Shown: in pieces, positions 28,792-40,705 of the stretch
Position numbering within the stretch: the first letter of the stretch is position 1
Layout: each line of letters begins with the position of its first letter
Source: Lotus japonicus
Taxonomy: Eukaryota > Streptophyta > Magnoliopsida > Fabales > Fabaceae
Reading direction: 5' to 3'
DNA length: 64,000 bases
Assembly: GCF_012489685.1 (NCBI RefSeq)
Contig: NC_080043.1
Location: 61,187,920 to 61,251,919 of the forward strand
Notes under the pieces: model-generated
Seen by the model: only the letters and a program-made list of their open reading frames with translations
Databases searched by the model: none
What the model was told of the DNA's origin: nothing
Made by a program: the position numbers and the translations under genes

Positions 28792-30420
28792 CTAGTCTTC
28801 AGAACTGGAGTCCTTTCCTGCACTACACTCTTCAGATCCGTCCTCCTCTTCATTACTCACATTCGGAGCAGCAGCACGGTGTTCACCATCTTGACGTTCT
28901 TCTTCCTGTAGCTTGAGTAGCAACGCATCAACTCTGAGCTTCCTGGCAGTGCTCACCCTGATTGTCTCCTGCAAGGCCTTGGAAACCTCCAGTAATTCAG
29001 CAATGATGGCCTTAGCGTCAGATTCAGTCACAGGAGGAGCAGATGTCCTGCTGGTTGGTAAGGCAATGTCTAGAACATGTGACTCCATAAACAAACGGTG
29101 ATCCAAAGTGATTGGAACTCCACGAGACATAGCCACATCATCTGCCCTCAGAATCTGAGGATGTTGCTTTAAGATTATCTCAGTAAGAAGTGAAGGAAAT
29201 GAAACAGGCAGCTTCACAGCACAAGTATCAGCATGCTTCAATGTCTGCTCAAACACAAAAGTTCCAAAGTCAAAAGCCATAGACTTGCCAATCCTATAGA
29301 TCAATTTGGCAAGCGTTGCAGAAACACCAGAAGTATGTTGAGTAGGAACCCAATTCACAGCACCAATCCGGTTAAGAATAGCATACTTCACACTCAGATT
29401 TCCAGTAGACAACAACTTTTTGCTGGGCCACTTCTTCACATGACCGGCAGTAAGCTCCTTGGCAACATCATCCATGGACACTTCTTCATCAACAAATTCA
29501 ATAGCACTCCGTCCAAGTGCTTGATTGATCACAGCAGGGGAAAACAATACACATTCAGCCCGTACATAGACTTTTCTGAACTCTGCACTATCAGGAAGTC
29601 CCACATCAACAGAGAGATTCACCAGGAACTCTCTCACAAGCTTCTCATAGCACCTTCCAACATTCTGAATAGTCTTCATCAAACCTGCTTTCTCAATAAG
29701 TGCAATAACATCTCTGCATTCAAGAACATCAGAACCAACATCCCTTTCCTTGGCCATTCTTCTCTTGCAAACAAACTTCCACTTCTGAACATTCTCTTCT
29801 AAGTGGAAGGACACTCTATCAATAGGGACAGCAAGAACATTCTGAGGAACACGCTTACCAGAAAACTTCTTTTTATCAGAAGATCGAATGTCCTGAACAC
29901 CGACTTCAACATCTGACTCAGAGTCTTCAACTTCAACTGGAATCTTCCTCTGCTTCTTCTCAGTGGGAGCCTTTGCTTCCTTTTGCTTCCCCTTACTCTT
30001 CACACTGGCCTGTCTGGATTTCTTTGATGGAGTAGGTGTGATCTCAGGAGAAGAAGTCCTTCTTTTCTTCTTCATTCTCGCAGCAACACTATCAGCAAAA
30101 GTCTCAGTCAGAGGAACATCATCAGAAGCATCATCAGAGATGTTCTGAACAGAGGCTGGATCAGCATCCTTCGACGAGGATGAAACAGAGATATTAGGCG
30201 TGGTAGCATCGCCTGAATTTTCAGGAGGCGATTTCACTGGAGAATCTTCATCATTGATTTCTTCTTCGTCAGGAACATCCTCAAGGATAGGAACATTCGG
30301 AGCTTTGCTATTCTTGACCTGTGATTTGTAGACCTTACACGTTGGGTTTCTTGATCGCATCTTCTTGGAGGCTTTCTTGGACACAGAAGACGGTTGAGAA
30401 GGATCACTCTTCAAACCCAT
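28792..30420 (-). CDS. Element C env-like ORF (542 aa)
   Basis: Open from ATG 30420 to 28792. The N-terminus is acidic and Ser/Pro-rich with Lys clusters (MKKKRR, KGKQKEAKAPTEKKQRK), then a folded region from about residue 190 (VSFHLEENVQKWKF, CYEKLVREFL, RAECVLFSPAVINQALG). This resembles the plant transposon-protein domain in the A and B counterparts. A helical C-terminus ends in an acidic tail. No signal peptide or membrane helix is seen. An upstream in-frame ATG (30492) is followed two codons later by TAA (30484-30486), so the ancestral start may have been 24 codons further upstream. Role unknown; nucleic-acid or capsid association is only a guess. Confidence 0.8.
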   Translation of the reverse strand: MGLKSDPSQPSSVSKKASKKMRSRNPTCKVYKSQVKNSKAPNVPILEDVPDEEEINDEDSPVKSPPENSGDATTPNISVSSSSKDADPASVQNISDDASDDVPLTETFADSVAARMKKKRRTSSPEITPTPSKKSRQASVKSKGKQKEAKAPTEKKQRKIPVEVEDSESDVEVGVQDIRSSDKKKFSGKRVPQNVLAVPIDRVSFHLEENVQKWKFVCKRRMAKERDVGSDVLECRDVIALIEKAGLMKTIQNVGRCYEKLVREFLVNLSVDVGLPDSAEFRKVYVRAECVLFSPAVINQALGRSAIEFVDEEVSMDDVAKELTAGHVKKWPSKKLLSTGNLSVKYAILNRIGAVNWVPTQHTSGVSATLAKLIYRIGKSMAFDFGTFVFEQTLKHADTCAVKLPVSFPSLLTEIILKQHPQILRADDVAMSRGVPITLDHRLFMESHVLDIALPTSRTSAPPVTESDAKAIIAELLEVSKALQETIRVSTARKLRVDALLLKLQEEERQDGEHRAAAPNVSNEEEDGSEECSAGKDSSSED

Positions 30421-30729
30421 ACACTTGACTCCTTTAGCAGTTCTTTCAATCTTGGCCTTGACAGATTCCTTCTTTCCTGAACTTTAAGACATGACGAATC
30501 GAGAGGAAATACAAGCAAAGTACAGAACAATGAAACAGATTTGCAAATCAGAGATGATGAGTCTTGAAGAAGATAGATGCACAAGCGGTTGAGAGAACAC
30601 AATTTGCCCGTTGGAGGTAGTTATAGGAAATGTGAACCATGAAGTAACTTTCTCTCTGCTGATGTCACAACGGCTGTTAATGATGACCAAAAATAAACTA
30701 GTCGTTGACACACTAGGGCACGCTAATTG
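30421..30729 (-). other. Element C pol/env-like spacer
   Basis: 309 bp of non-coding sequence between pol and the env-like ORF, holding only the two extra N-terminal start/stop codons of the latter. Confidence 0.5.
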
Positions 30730-33700
30730 CTATGCATCAGAAAGACAAATCCCTAGACTTCCTCTTAATTTTTCAAAAGTGATAGCATCAAGGGGTTTTG
30801 TGAAAATATCAGCCAACTGCTTGTCAGTTGTCACATGCTCCAAGTTGACAATTTTATCCTCCACCAAGTCTCTAATGAAATGATGTCTAATATCAATATG
30901 CTTGGTCCTGCTATGCTGTATGGGATTCTTGGAAATATTGATTGCACTGAGATTGTCGCAGTACAATGTCATGACATCCTGTTCAACATCATACTCTTTC
31001 AACATTTGCTTCATCCACATGAGTTGAGTACAACTACTTCCGGCTGCAATATACTCTGCTTCAGCTGTAGACAATGAGACACAATTCTGCTTCTTGCTAA
31101 ACCATGAAATCAAATTATTCCCTAGGAAGAAACATCCACCAGATGTGCTCTTTCTATCATCTGCACTACCGGCCCAATCTGCATCACAGAAACCAACTAA
31201 AGAAGAATTTGTATCATGAGTATAGAGAATACCATAGTTACTCGTGCCATTGATGTACTTGATAATTCTCTTGACTTGTAGCAGATGACTAGCCTTAGGA
31301 GCTGCTTGAAATCTTGCACATACACCAACTGCAAAGGTGATATCTGGTCTGCTAGCAGTGAGATACAACAAGCTTCCAATCATGCTTCTATAGAGACTTT
31401 GATCAACATCTTCTCCTTGCTCATCTTTGGACATCTTGATGTGTGTAGCAGCAGGAGTTCTCTTGTGACCAGCCTTTTCAAGACCAAATTTCTTGACTAG
31501 GCCTTTAGCATACTTACTCTGAGATATGAACATAGAATCCTCCATTTGTTTGACTTGTAGTCCTAGAAAATAGTTCAATTCACCAACTAGGCTCATCTCA
31601 AATTCAGATTTCATTTGTCGGACGAAATGCTCCACCATTGAGTTTGACATTCCTCCAAAGACAATGTCATCCACATAAATCTGTGCTATCATGAGCTTAC
31701 CTCTGTCATTCTTCACAAACAGAGTTTTATCAATTCCACCCTTGCTGTACCCATTGCTTACAAGAAATTCAGTTAACCTTTCATACCAAGCCCTAGGTGC
31801 TTGCTTCAAACCATACAAGGCCTTCCTCAACTTGTACACATGATCTGGATGATGCGGATCTGTAAATCCTTTAGGTTGTTCATCATAGACTTCTTCATTC
31901 AAATAACCATTCAGAAAAGCACTCTTCACATCCATCTGATAAAGTCTGAACTTCAAAAGACAAGCAACACCTAACAAGAGTCTTATAGATTCCAGTCTAG
32001 CTACTGGAGCAAAGGTCTCATCAAAATCAACTCCTTCTATCTGAGTATATCCTTGAGCAACAAGCCTTGCTTTATTCCTTGTGACTGTTCCAGCTTCATC
32101 TGATTTGTTCTTGAAGATCCACTTAGTGCCAATGATGTTTACTTCTTCAGGTGTAGGCACTAACTCCCACACTTCATTTATTCTGAACTGCTCTAGCTCT
32201 TCTTGCATAGCATTTATCCAGTATTCATCAGTGAGAGCTTCATTAACATTCTTGGGTTCTATCTTAGAGATGAAACAACTGTGAGCAATTATACTTCTGG
32301 ATCTGGTAGTCACCCCTTCTTGAAGATTACCAATAATGTTTTCTTGAGGATGATTCTTCTGAACCCTGATTGATGGAGCTTTGTTTGTTGTGATATCTTT
32401 GTCTTCCTTTTCATCAGCACTTGTTTCTGACTCATTGTCGAGGGCGGTTGCTGGAGCATTAGCTGGAACATCAGCACCATCATCATCTTCATTCAGAACT
32501 GCTTCTTCCTTCTTGCTTGGTTCATCATCCACAGTCACATTCACAGATTCCATCATGGTCCTTGTGCGAGAGTTAAAAACTCTATAAGCTTTGCTGTTCA
32601 TAGAATACCCCATGAAAATTCCTTCATCACTTCTAGGATCAAGCTTCCTCTTAGGATCACGATCTGCAAGAATATAATATTTACTTCCAAATATGTGAAA
32701 GTATTTTACAGACGGCTTTCTACCTTTCCATAGCTCATATTGTGTAGAGGATGTCCCTGCCCTGATGGTGACTCTATTATGTATGTAACAAGCAGTACTC
32801 ATGGCTTCAGCCCAGAATTGGTGTGGAATCTTCTTAGCATGTAACATTACTCTAGTTGATTCCTGGAGAGTTCTATTTTTCCTTTCAACAATTCCATTCT
32901 GCTGTGGAGTGATGGGGGCAGAAAATTCATGGCTAATACCTTCAGTTCCACAGAACTCCAAGAATTTTGAATTCTCAAACTCTCTTCCATGATCACTTCT
33001 GATTCTTACAATCACACAGTCCTTCTCATTCTGAAGTCTCAAACATAAATTCTTGAATATTTCAAAATTCTCTGATTTTTCTCTCATAAATTCAACCCAT
33101 GTATACCTTGAAAAATCATCTACACAGACAAACACATACCTTTTTCCTCCCAAGCTTTCAACCTGCATGGGACCCATGAGATCCATGTGAAGCAATTCCA
33201 GAACCTTCGTCGTGGTCTGATGCTGGAGCATCTTGTGTGGCACCTTGGTTTGCTTACCAATCTGACATTCTCCACATAGCTTTCCTTCTCCCAAGCTCAA
33301 ATTGGGGAATCCCCTTATTGCTTCATCAGCAATGATCTTTTGCATGCTCCTGTAGTTGAGATGTCCTAGTCTTTGATGCCATACATTCACCTCATCTTCT
33401 TTAGTTAACAAACATCTGGAAACATGAGCTTTTTCTTCTGATGTCCACATGTAACAGTTGTCCTTTGATCTGACTCCTCTCATCACAACTCTCTCATCGT
33501 CAGTGGTCACAACACATTCTATCTTATTGAACTTCACATCATACCCTTGATCACACAGTTGACTTATGCTAATTAGGTTGGCAGTTAAGCCATTTACAAG
33601 TAACACATTGTTCAAGTTAGGAGATTCTGTGCTAACAAGCTTTCCTACTCCCTTGATCTTTCCTTTAGCTCCATCTCCAAAAGTGACATAGTTGGTGGAG

Positions 33701-33852
33701 TGACTTCTGATATCTTGCAAGAAGCTCTTGTTTCCTGTCATGTGCTTTGAGCAGCCACTATAAAAATACCAATCTTCCTTTGATGATGCTCTGAAGGACG
33801 TGTAAGCTACCTGACATCTGACTTCACCCTTGGGCTTCCATTCCTTCCTCAT
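30730..33852 (-). CDS. Element C pol polyprotein (1040 aa)
   Basis: Open without a stop in copia order. Protease region (about residues 28-45) reads [13 protein letters not shown], where elements A and B have WYLDSGCSRHMTG; the catalytic Asp is Tyr. Integrase has [29 protein letters not shown] and SDHGREFEN (A/B-type G replaced by R), then [21 protein letters not shown] has [31 protein letters not shown] and YVDDIVFGG. RNase H has [17 protein letters not shown] and [11 protein letters not shown], ending IFTKPLD. Its ATG overlaps the gag stop as ATGA, so pol is in the -1 frame relative to gag. Expression may need frameshifting or reinitiation. Confidence 0.92.
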   Translation of the reverse strand: MRKEWKPKGEVRCQVAYTSFRASSKEDWYFYSGCSKHMTGNKSFLQDIRSHSTNYVTFGDGAKGKIKGVGKLVSTESPNLNNVLLVNGLTANLISISQLCDQGYDVKFNKIECVVTTDDERVVMRGVRSKDNCYMWTSEEKAHVSRCLLTKEDEVNVWHQRLGHLNYRSMQKIIADEAIRGFPNLSLGEGKLCGECQIGKQTKVPHKMLQHQTTTKVLELLHMDLMGPMQVESLGGKRYVFVCVDDFSRYTWVEFMREKSENFEIFKNLCLRLQNEKDCVIVRIRSDHGREFENSKFLEFCGTEGISHEFSAPITPQQNGIVERKNRTLQESTRVMLHAKKIPHQFWAEAMSTACYIHNRVTIRAGTSSTQYELWKGRKPSVKYFHIFGSKYYILADRDPKRKLDPRSDEGIFMGYSMNSKAYRVFNSRTRTMMESVNVTVDDEPSKKEEAVLNEDDDGADVPANAPATALDNESETSADEKEDKDITTNKAPSIRVQKNHPQENIIGNLQEGVTTRSRSIIAHSCFISKIEPKNVNEALTDEYWINAMQEELEQFRINEVWELVPTPEEVNIIGTKWIFKNKSDEAGTVTRNKARLVAQGYTQIEGVDFDETFAPVARLESIRLLLGVACLLKFRLYQMDVKSAFLNGYLNEEVYDEQPKGFTDPHHPDHVYKLRKALYGLKQAPRAWYERLTEFLVSNGYSKGGIDKTLFVKNDRGKLMIAQIYVDDIVFGGMSNSMVEHFVRQMKSEFEMSLVGELNYFLGLQVKQMEDSMFISQSKYAKGLVKKFGLEKAGHKRTPAATHIKMSKDEQGEDVDQSLYRSMIGSLLYLTASRPDITFAVGVCARFQAAPKASHLLQVKRIIKYINGTSNYGILYTHDTNSSLVGFCDADWAGSADDRKSTSGGCFFLGNNLISWFSKKQNCVSLSTAEAEYIAAGSSCTQLMWMKQMLKEYDVEQDVMTLYCDNLSAINISKNPIQHSRTKHIDIRHHFIRDLVEDKIVNLEHVTTDKQLADIFTKPLDAITFEKLRGSLGICLSDA

Positions 33853-35576
33853 CTGAACAGGTTTTTATCGTGCATCTGAGGATAACCAAATAACCTGTAA
33901 CAGTAGGGCTTTATGTGACCATTCTTACCACAGTAGTGACACTTCCAAGGTACAATCTTCTCAAGCTTGAGCTGGGATTTCACATGTTGAGGTACATGTC
34001 TGGGCAATGAATCTGACAACTGATAATTTCTAGGCTTCTTGAATTCAGTTTGTTTCGCAGCAGACACAAATTTCTTTGAACCTTTCTGATTTTCTTTGTT
34101 TGCAGTTCTATAGTCAAAGCCAATTCCCTTCAAACTCCCTCCTTGCTTGCTAGTTTCCTTCAGAATTTCATCAAGCATATCAGAACCACTGTTCAACATT
34201 CTAACAGATTTGTGAGTAGCTTCAAGCTTTCTTGTCAGAGTTGTCACTTCCTCTTGAAGTCCTGCATTAATCAACACTAGATTAGCCTTTTCCATAACAT
34301 CAGCATTATTAAACTTACTTTGCCATTCCTCCAGATCTTCCTTCAGCTTTGTGCTGAGCTCTTTCAGCCTTTCATTCTGAGAGACAAGTTGTTCTATCTC
34401 ACTTTGCTTTTCTCTCACAAGTTTACATGCTTCTTCCCACTTGATGTGTAGCAGCTTGTAAGTCTCAGCCAGTTCCTCATCTGTAATGTCCTCATCACTT
34501 GTATCAGACTCATAGACAGTTCCAGAGAAAGCATTGACTTTGTTTGCAGATATCTCCTCCTCATCTTCAGTGTCTTCATCTGACCAAGTTACCATCATAC
34601 CTTTCTTCTGCTTCTTTAGATAAGTGGCGCATTCAGATCTGATGTGACCATATCCTTCACATTCATGACACTGCACTCCTTTATTCTGACCAGATTTTTC
34701 GTCTTCTTTGGTCTTCCTCTGTGAATTAGTAAATTTGGGTTTGTTATCGAACTTCATGTCCTGGACATTAGGCCTGGTTCTTTTATCAATCTTTCTCAAT
34801 GCTCTGTTGAATTTTCTTGCTAGCATGGCCAGAGCCTCAGTCAGATTTTCACCCTCACAATCTTCATCATCACCTTCATCAGTGTTTGACACAAAAGCAA
34901 TACTCTTATTCTTCTTCTCAGATTTTCCACTCAGTTGCAACTCAAATGTCTGCAAAGAGCCAATAAGTTCATCAACCTTCATGTTCTCAATGTCTTGAGC
35001 CTCCTCAATTGCAGTGACTTTCATAGCAAACTTCTGAGGAAGAGATCTCAGGATCTTCCTTACAAGCTTCTCATCTGACATAGGTTCTCCCAAAGAAAAT
35101 GAAGCATTAGACAAGTCACGGACACGCATGTGGAATTCTGAAATAGTCTCTTCTTCAGTCATCATCAGATTTTCAAATTGAGTAGTAAGCATCTGAAGCC
35201 TTGACATCCTCACTCGAGTAGTTCCTTCATGTGCAGTTTTCAGAATTTCCCAAGCATCCTTTGCCACAGTACACGTATTGATCAGCCTAAACATATTCTT
35301 GTCAACTCCATTAAAAATAGCATTTAGAGCCTTTGAATTTCCAAGTGCAGCTTCATCTTCAACACTGGTCCATTCTTCTTCAGGTTTTTCAACAACAGTA
35401 GTAGAGGTGCCTTCAACCTCAGCCTTAGTGGGGTGCTTCCAACCCTTGACAATAGCTTTCCAAGTCTTGTTGTCAATCGATTTGAGAAAGGCTGTCATGC
35501 AAACCTTCCAGTAGTCATAGTTAGTACCATCCAGAATGGGTGGCCTATTGACTGATCCTCCCTCCTTGTTATCCAT
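33849..35576 (-). CDS. Element C gag (575 aa)
   Basis: The chosen start, ATG 35576 ([17 protein letters not shown]), is 51 bases inside the primer site; the open frame extends upstream into the LTR without meaning. It contains the copia gag core ([15 protein letters not shown], then [15 protein letters not shown] and [20 protein letters not shown]) and a coiled-coil region. There are two CCHC zinc knuckles, [14 protein letters not shown] and [14 protein letters not shown], the second near the C-terminus. Two knuckles and a long C-terminal extension are typical of Sirevirus gags. It forms the virus-like particle and binds element RNA. It stops at TGA in the ATGA overlap with pol. Confidence 0.92.
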   Translation of the reverse strand: MDNKEGGSVNRPPILDGTNYDYWKVCMTAFLKSIDNKTWKAIVKGWKHPTKAEVEGTSTTVVEKPEEEWTSVEDEAALGNSKALNAIFNGVDKNMFRLINTCTVAKDAWEILKTAHEGTTRVRMSRLQMLTTQFENLMMTEEETISEFHMRVRDLSNASFSLGEPMSDEKLVRKILRSLPQKFAMKVTAIEEAQDIENMKVDELIGSLQTFELQLSGKSEKKNKSIAFVSNTDEGDDEDCEGENLTEALAMLARKFNRALRKIDKRTRPNVQDMKFDNKPKFTNSQRKTKEDEKSGQNKGVQCHECEGYGHIRSECATYLKKQKKGMMVTWSDEDTEDEEEISANKVNAFSGTVYESDTSDEDITDEELAETYKLLHIKWEEACKLVREKQSEIEQLVSQNERLKELSTKLKEDLEEWQSKFNNADVMEKANLVLINAGLQEEVTTLTRKLEATHKSVRMLNSGSDMLDEILKETSKQGGSLKGIGFDYRTANKENQKGSKKFVSAAKQTEFKKPRNYQLSDSLPRHVPQHVKSQLKLEKIVPWKCHYCGKNGHIKPYCYRLFGYPQMHDKNLFR

Positions 35577-35626
35577 GAGAACTTGAATAAACTCCCTGGA
35601 GCTCACCCAACCAGAACAGGGTGCCT

Positions 35627-35638
35627 GCTCTGATGCCA
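35627..35638 (-). other. Element C primer binding site
   Basis: Minus strand TGGCATCAGAGC, two bases inside the 5' LTR. It is complementary to initiator-Met tRNA except for one base (canonical TGGTATCAGAGC). Confidence 0.85.
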
Positions 35639-35640
35639 AT

Positions 35641-36516
35641 TGTAATTCAGGTTCCCTCTGATACGATTGTCCTACACGATGCTGGGACAAGAGGTTCGAC
35701 AATCGCTTAACAATAAACAAAACTTAACAACAAAACAATAACACTCAGAAGTTGTTAACCCAGTTCAGTGAAAAACTTTCACCTACGTCTGGAGGGTTTG
35801 CACCCAAAGAAAGGAAATCCACTATCTCAAGATTCAGGAATTACAGACACTCATGAACACCTCAGTTCATAGTTCACTTCCTAATCTACCCAGTGTATTT
35901 CTACTTAGAATCTCAACCTAAGTATGAGAGCCCCTCTCACTTCCTCTCAATCACTGCCACAGTGATTGGTAAACACAATGAACAATCAGAGTTTGAATGT
36001 AATCAAACAACACAGAACCCTTCTTTGCTTTATAGAATCAGTGAGCAAAGAGGATTCACAAATAACAAAGAACGAAGCACACTAACAAATCCTAAAACAC
36101 ACGATCTCTCTCTATCAGCTTCGGTCGTCTTCACGTTTTAGGTCTTCATCCTTTTATAGACTTCAGCAGCGGTAGCATGGGCTTTAGGGTTAGCACGGGC
36201 TGAAGAAACAGATTCCAATAACAGCAATTTGAAAACGCAATCTTGATAGATTCGGTTTCTTACTGCACAAGTAAAGATAGAAATCAATCTTTTAACAAAG
36301 ATTGTTTCAACAAATAACAACCCAACAACTAAAACCCTTCTGAGATAGTTACTTGCTCCTCAAGTAACTCAAAACATATCTTCAACAAATCTTCAGAAGG
36401 CCCATAACAGAAACACAAGCTGAGGACTGATGTCCTAGCCTCACGAGGTCAGATGCCACGGCATCTGCTTCGACAATCAGTTGTTTTGACAAAATGCAAG
36501 GCAACATGTTCCAACA
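35641..36516 (-). repeat. Element C 5' LTR
   Basis: 876 bp copy of 27076-27951. The minus-strand TATAAAAG is at 36151-36158, placing transcription toward gag. Confidence 0.96.
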
Positions 36517-36839
36517 CCATCGATCTGACTTACAGCCCGGCAGGACTTTTGATTGAATATAACATCATAACCCTTGTCAGCTAATTGACTTATAGACAAT
36601 AAGTTATGTGTTAAGCCGTCTACCAATAACACATTATCAATGCATGGACTACTATCTACACAAATAGTACCAGTACCAACAATTTTACCCTTTTCATTTC
36701 CTCCAAAGCCAACTTCGCCTCCAGGCTTAAGTTTTAGCTCTTGGAACATACGCCTTTCTCCCGTCATGTGACGCGAGCATCCACTGTCCAGATACCATGA
36801 TTGGTGTTTCAGTGGAGCTATCAAGGATATCTGCAACAT
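36517..36839 (-). pseudogene. Element B pol 5' end: protease
   Basis: Minus-strand frame with SWYLDSGCSRHMTGE (aspartic protease active site DSG intact), then NVLLVDGLTHNLLSISQL, cut by element C at 36516. It continues at 27075. It overlaps the gag frame (to 36727) by about 113 nt and lies in the +1 frame relative to it, as in element A. Confidence 0.85.
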
Positions 36840-38637
36840 AGATAATCTTGTCCTTAGGTACCCACTTTCTGGGTCCTCTCTTGTTAGTTATCCCAGAGGT
36901 TCTGATCACCTTGGGTTTCTCAGCATGATAATGTAAAGGAATTTTTGCATGATATTTAGACATGGAGAAAGATCCCTTTTTAAGAGGGGCTTTAGCAACT
37001 TTAGCAGGTAAAGGATCAGGCAATATGGTACCAGAGGGAACAAAGCATTCATACAAGGATTTAGCTTTAGACACAGAGGGCTCATTTCTAATAGGTTTAG
37101 AATAGCCAATGCCATGCATTCCATTTCTGCTTACGCCATAGATCATTGAAGCCATTAAGCTTCTATCTACGCTTTTAGCCAGGAACCTTTGAAAAGACTT
37201 TTCATACTTAGATTCATTTCTACAATCAGAGGCATCACAAGCAACTATTTCTTCTAACTTAGCGATCTGGTTCTTAAGCACAGAGTTAGAATTGATCAAA
37301 GCATGATTATCATTTTTCAAATCAGAAATAATTTTTTCATGTTCAGAAGGAGTCTTAGAAGCAGCAGATAAGTCCTTTTTCAACTTTTTATGCTTAGACA
37401 ATAAGGAGTTATACTTATCCATGATATCAGACAAAGCATGTTTTAGTTCAGAGGTAGAGAAAGAAGCGAATACCTCATTTTCATCGTCTGAGTTAGGATC
37501 TCCTTCTGATTCTGAGTCAAAGTCAACAGCTTCCTTTGACTCTGCTCCTTTGTCTTTGACAATAGCCATGAGTCCTTGGACTTCACCATCAGAGTCAACA
37601 TCCTCTGACTCTGACTCATCAAATGTCACCATCAGACTCTTCTTCGTCTTGAAGTGCTTCTTTGGCTTCTTGTCCTTCTTCAATTTTGGACAGTCACTTT
37701 TGTAGTGCCCAGATTCTTTGCACTCATAGCATGTGACTTCCTTAAGTGATGACTTCTTCTGGCCTAAGGATTCAGACTTTCCTTTTGCCTTTCCAGAGCC
37801 TTTGTACTTGCTCTGCCTGTGCTTCCAGATGCGGTTGAGTCTCTTGGAGATCAGAGTCAGCTCATCTTCATCAGAATCTTCTGATGCTTCTTCAGATTCT
37901 TCTGCTTCAGCTTGGAGAGCCTTTGACTTTTCAGCCTTAGCCTTCTCAGATTTGGATTTCAAGGCTATGGACTTTTTCCTCAGATCTTGCATCTCAGAGC
38001 GCTTTAGCTCATGACATTTCAAAATGCTGATGAGTTCTTCTAAACTCATATTCTCGACATCTCTCGTGAGCTCTATTGAAGTCACTAAAGGCATCCAGCT
38101 TTCAGGAAGACTCCTGAGAACCCTTATGACATGATCTTTTGTTGTGTAGCTCTTGTTGAGAGGTCTTATACCAGCTACAAGCAACTGAAATCTGGAGAAC
38201 ATTTCTTAAATGGACTCATTTGGCTCCATGATGAAGGATTCATATTTTTGGATCAAAGACAATGCCTTTGATTCTTTGACTTTCTTGTTTCCTTCATGAG
38301 ACATCTTCAGAGATTCAAAAATGCCTTTTGCAAACTCACGATCTGTAATCTTCTGGTACTCCTCATAAGAAATAGCACTTAGAAGAATTGCTCTTGCTTT
38401 GTGATGTTGCGAGTACAGCTTCTTTTGATCTGCATTCATCTCTGACCTTGGGATCTTCTTGCCATCTGCATCAACTGGACGCTCATAGCCATCCACAATA
38501 ATATCCCAGAGATCTGCATCGAAACCCAGAAAGAAACTTTCCAGTCTATCTTTCCAATATTCGAACCTTTGACCGTCGAACATGGGAGGCTTTGCGTTGT
38601 AACCATCTCATTGAGTTTCACTGGTGGTGGCAGCCAT
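36727..38637 (-). pseudogene. Element B gag with two stops
   Basis: The original start is ATG 38637 (MAATTSETQ), immediately broken by TGA 38608-38610. An internal ATG at 38583 reopens (PPMFDGQRFEYWKDRL, copia gag). TAA at 38206-38208 follows NESI, where element A has Asp. The frame then continues to 36727. Features: gag core, Lys/Glu/Ser-rich linker, one CCHC knuckle CYECKESGHYKSDC, acidic region and coiled coil. The last in-frame residues (SGQWMLASHDGRK) are the alternative-frame reading of the protease active site. Confidence 0.88.
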
Positions 38638-38695
38638 TGTTTTTCACACCGACCCGGATCACTGAACATTGTTAGGTGTGGTAATCAGAACTTGC

Positions 38696-38707
38696 GCTCT
38701 GATACCA
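38696..38707 (-). other. Element B primer binding site
   Basis: Minus strand TGGTATCAGAGC, a perfect plant initiator-Met tRNA complement, two bases inside the 5' LTR. Confidence 0.92.
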
Positions 38708-38709
38708 AT

Positions 38710-39917
38710 TGAAGGTATGAAAAACGGTAGAAAGGGGGGGTTTGAATAACGTTTTCAAAATAAAGCTTCCACCTTAAAGATTTTGACAAATCTTTCGAGA
38801 CCTTAAGTGCTAAAGATAAGAGATAGAAAAGCACACAAGGATTTTATCCTGGTTCACTTGATAAATCACTCAAGCTAATCCAGTCCACCCGTTAAGGTGA
38901 TTTCTTCCTTCTTAGAATGAAGGCAATCCACTAATCAGGTAAGAGTTACAACTGCACTTGAAACCTACAAGTGACTAACAATTACACTGACTTAGCTCAC
39001 ACTAAGATTCACTCTCTTAGTCTTCTCTAGGATCCGATCAACCTTGATCTCCTAAAGGAACTAAACAAACTGTTTAATCAAAGAATGTTTACAAGAGATT
39101 TGCTTCTAAAAAGCTAATAGTAAACACAATGAATTTCAGATGAAAGAATGCTTGAAGGTTTTTGAATATAGCTTGTGCTTATGTAAATTCTTCCAACCGC
39201 ATCTTTCAGACTTCAGCCTCTATTTATACTCCAAGGATTAGGGTTTGAACGCTGCATGGGAATGCTACCGTTGGAGGGCAGTTCTGGAAATTCCAGCTTC
39301 TGCTGTGGCTGAGAACGTTAGGTAGGTCGTCAGGATGGTACAATTGCTTTTGTACTTGGATAGTGACTTGACCTTTAAACCTAGGAGACTTCTGATCAGG
39401 GGAAAGTTTCATGTTGGAACTTGTGAAGCCGGTTGATCAGAGTCAGAGGGAAGGCACAGATCCTCTAACCGTTGTATCTTCTGATTCTGAACTCAGAGGG
39501 AAGTACAAGGTCTTCAGAGTTTCTTGCTTCTGGACATCAGAGTTTCCACTATTCAGCTTCTGGATCTTCAGAGTCTTCTACACCATCAGAACATCTGAGC
39601 CTTCAGTGTTTCTTGGTTGTCAGAACTTCTGGATCTTCAGAGCTTCTAGTGACTGAGTCCACATCAGAGTTTGTGTAGCTTCAGAACTTCTGAAGCTTTT
39701 CCACTGTTCATATTGAACATGGTCAATGCGAAAGCGTTGCTTGGATCACTCTTTATACACAGTGCTTCTGATTTGTGTGAGATTAAGTAGAGGTCAGAGC
39801 CTGTAAATAGCACACTCAGAAAAACACGTTAGAGTACCACAATTGTTCATATCAAAAGGTTAACTTGTAATCATCAAAACATAGAGTTGTACTACTAGAT
39901 CAAAACTTGATCTTACA
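38710..39917 (-). repeat. Element B 5' LTR
   Basis: 1208 bp partner of 18343-19552. The minus-strand TATA box TATAAATA is at 39221-39228. Confidence 0.95.
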
Positions 39918-39922
39918 ACCTC

Positions 39923-40200
39923 GCGTTGTGCCATATTGTAGACAGTTTCCCAAACTTGATACAAGAGATCAGTGAGTCCCGTCAGGCAAAGACCTTCATG
40001 TCCAGATACCTTGGTGAAACGAGGGCATTGTCACCCAGTTTCTCAGTCTTGACTACTCCTATCTCTTGGAGTTGAACGGATCGTTGCTGATTGATCCTTT
40101 CAGTTCTTCTTTGAATGATTTCCATTTCAACCTTAGTGTAAGGTGACTTGCTTCCCTTCTTGGAAGGAGCTTTGGATGAGGTTGCAAGAACTCCGACCAT
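39923..40200 (-). pseudogene. Element A env-like ORF, N-terminal part
   Basis: ATG 40200 begins MVGVLATSSKAPSKKGSK and runs to a stop at 39982-39984. After one frameshift the frame reads on to the element B insertion (QVWETVYNMAQRE) and resumes at 18337 with VYVPLVKEF. Basic N-terminus, no signal peptide. Confidence 0.7.
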
Positions 40201-40705
40201 TTTGGTTTTTGGAAGATGAAGAAGTTTTGCAGAGGAAATAGGGTTGCTTTACTTGGAAGAGAAAGAGAGAGCAAATTGCAAATGGGGTAGCGTGTGTGAT
40301 GTTTACAAAATCTCTTAGGGATATGGTTGAATGAGAATATGAAATGATGGTTTTGGAAGTATGTGCCATGACAGTTTTCTTTGGAGAGAGAAAATATTAA
40401 ACAAATAGGTTGTGGTTACACGCGCGGTTAAAGTTTATTGAACAACTGCTCCACATTGAATGTGATGTGACTTTTCAGAAAGAAACTGTTGAAGCACGTG
40501 CCCCAGATATGATGACGTTGAACTTTGACAATTGCATTGCCAGCTGTGACTGAACGGTAGTGAAGGTAAATTCATAGTACGATGTAACACTGAACGATTA
40601 TCATTAGCTTCTTGCTGATGGATATGTTGAACGATACATGATTTAGTTGAACGTTTGATTCATGGAACGGTACCTGCAAAGTAGAAAAGCTATGTTTTCG
40701 TATCT
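40201..40705 (-). other. Element A pol/env-like spacer
   Basis: 505 bp with no convincing ORF, in the same position as the spacers of B and C. Confidence 0.5.

Larger units (their letters stand above)
27076..36516 (-). mobile_element. Element C: Sirevirus-type Ty1/copia, innermost
   Basis: 9441 bp with 876-bp LTRs and TSD CCATC (27071-27075, 36517-36521), inserted in element B's pol between protease and integrase. Only two differences between the LTRs were found by eye (27183/35748 G/C region and 27477/36042 C/T region). gag, pol and env-like ORFs are all long and open. The protease catalytic Asp is replaced by Tyr, so this copy is probably not autonomous despite its youth. Confidence 0.96.
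18343..39917 (-). mobile_element. Element B: Sirevirus-type Ty1/copia, middle nest
   Basis: LTRs at 18343-19552 and 38710-39917, TSD ACCTC (18338-18342, 39918-39922). It is inserted in element A's env-like ORF, which reads in frame across the empty site. About 12.1 kb remains once element C is removed. The LTRs differ by about 5-6 substitutions plus a 2-bp length change. It has gag, pol, a long env-like ORF, an antisense transcription-unit-like segment and multiple polypurine tracts. gag and pol carry stops, so it is non-autonomous now. Confidence 0.95.

Noticed and set aside
29233..29802. 189-aa plus-strand ORF
   Set aside because: Antisense shadow of the element C env-like ORF; no TATA/AATAAA context and no independent motif.
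27328..36141. Identical 82-aa plus-strand ORFs at 27328-27576 and 35893-36141
   Set aside because: They are antisense readings of the two LTRs of element C, identical because the LTRs are.
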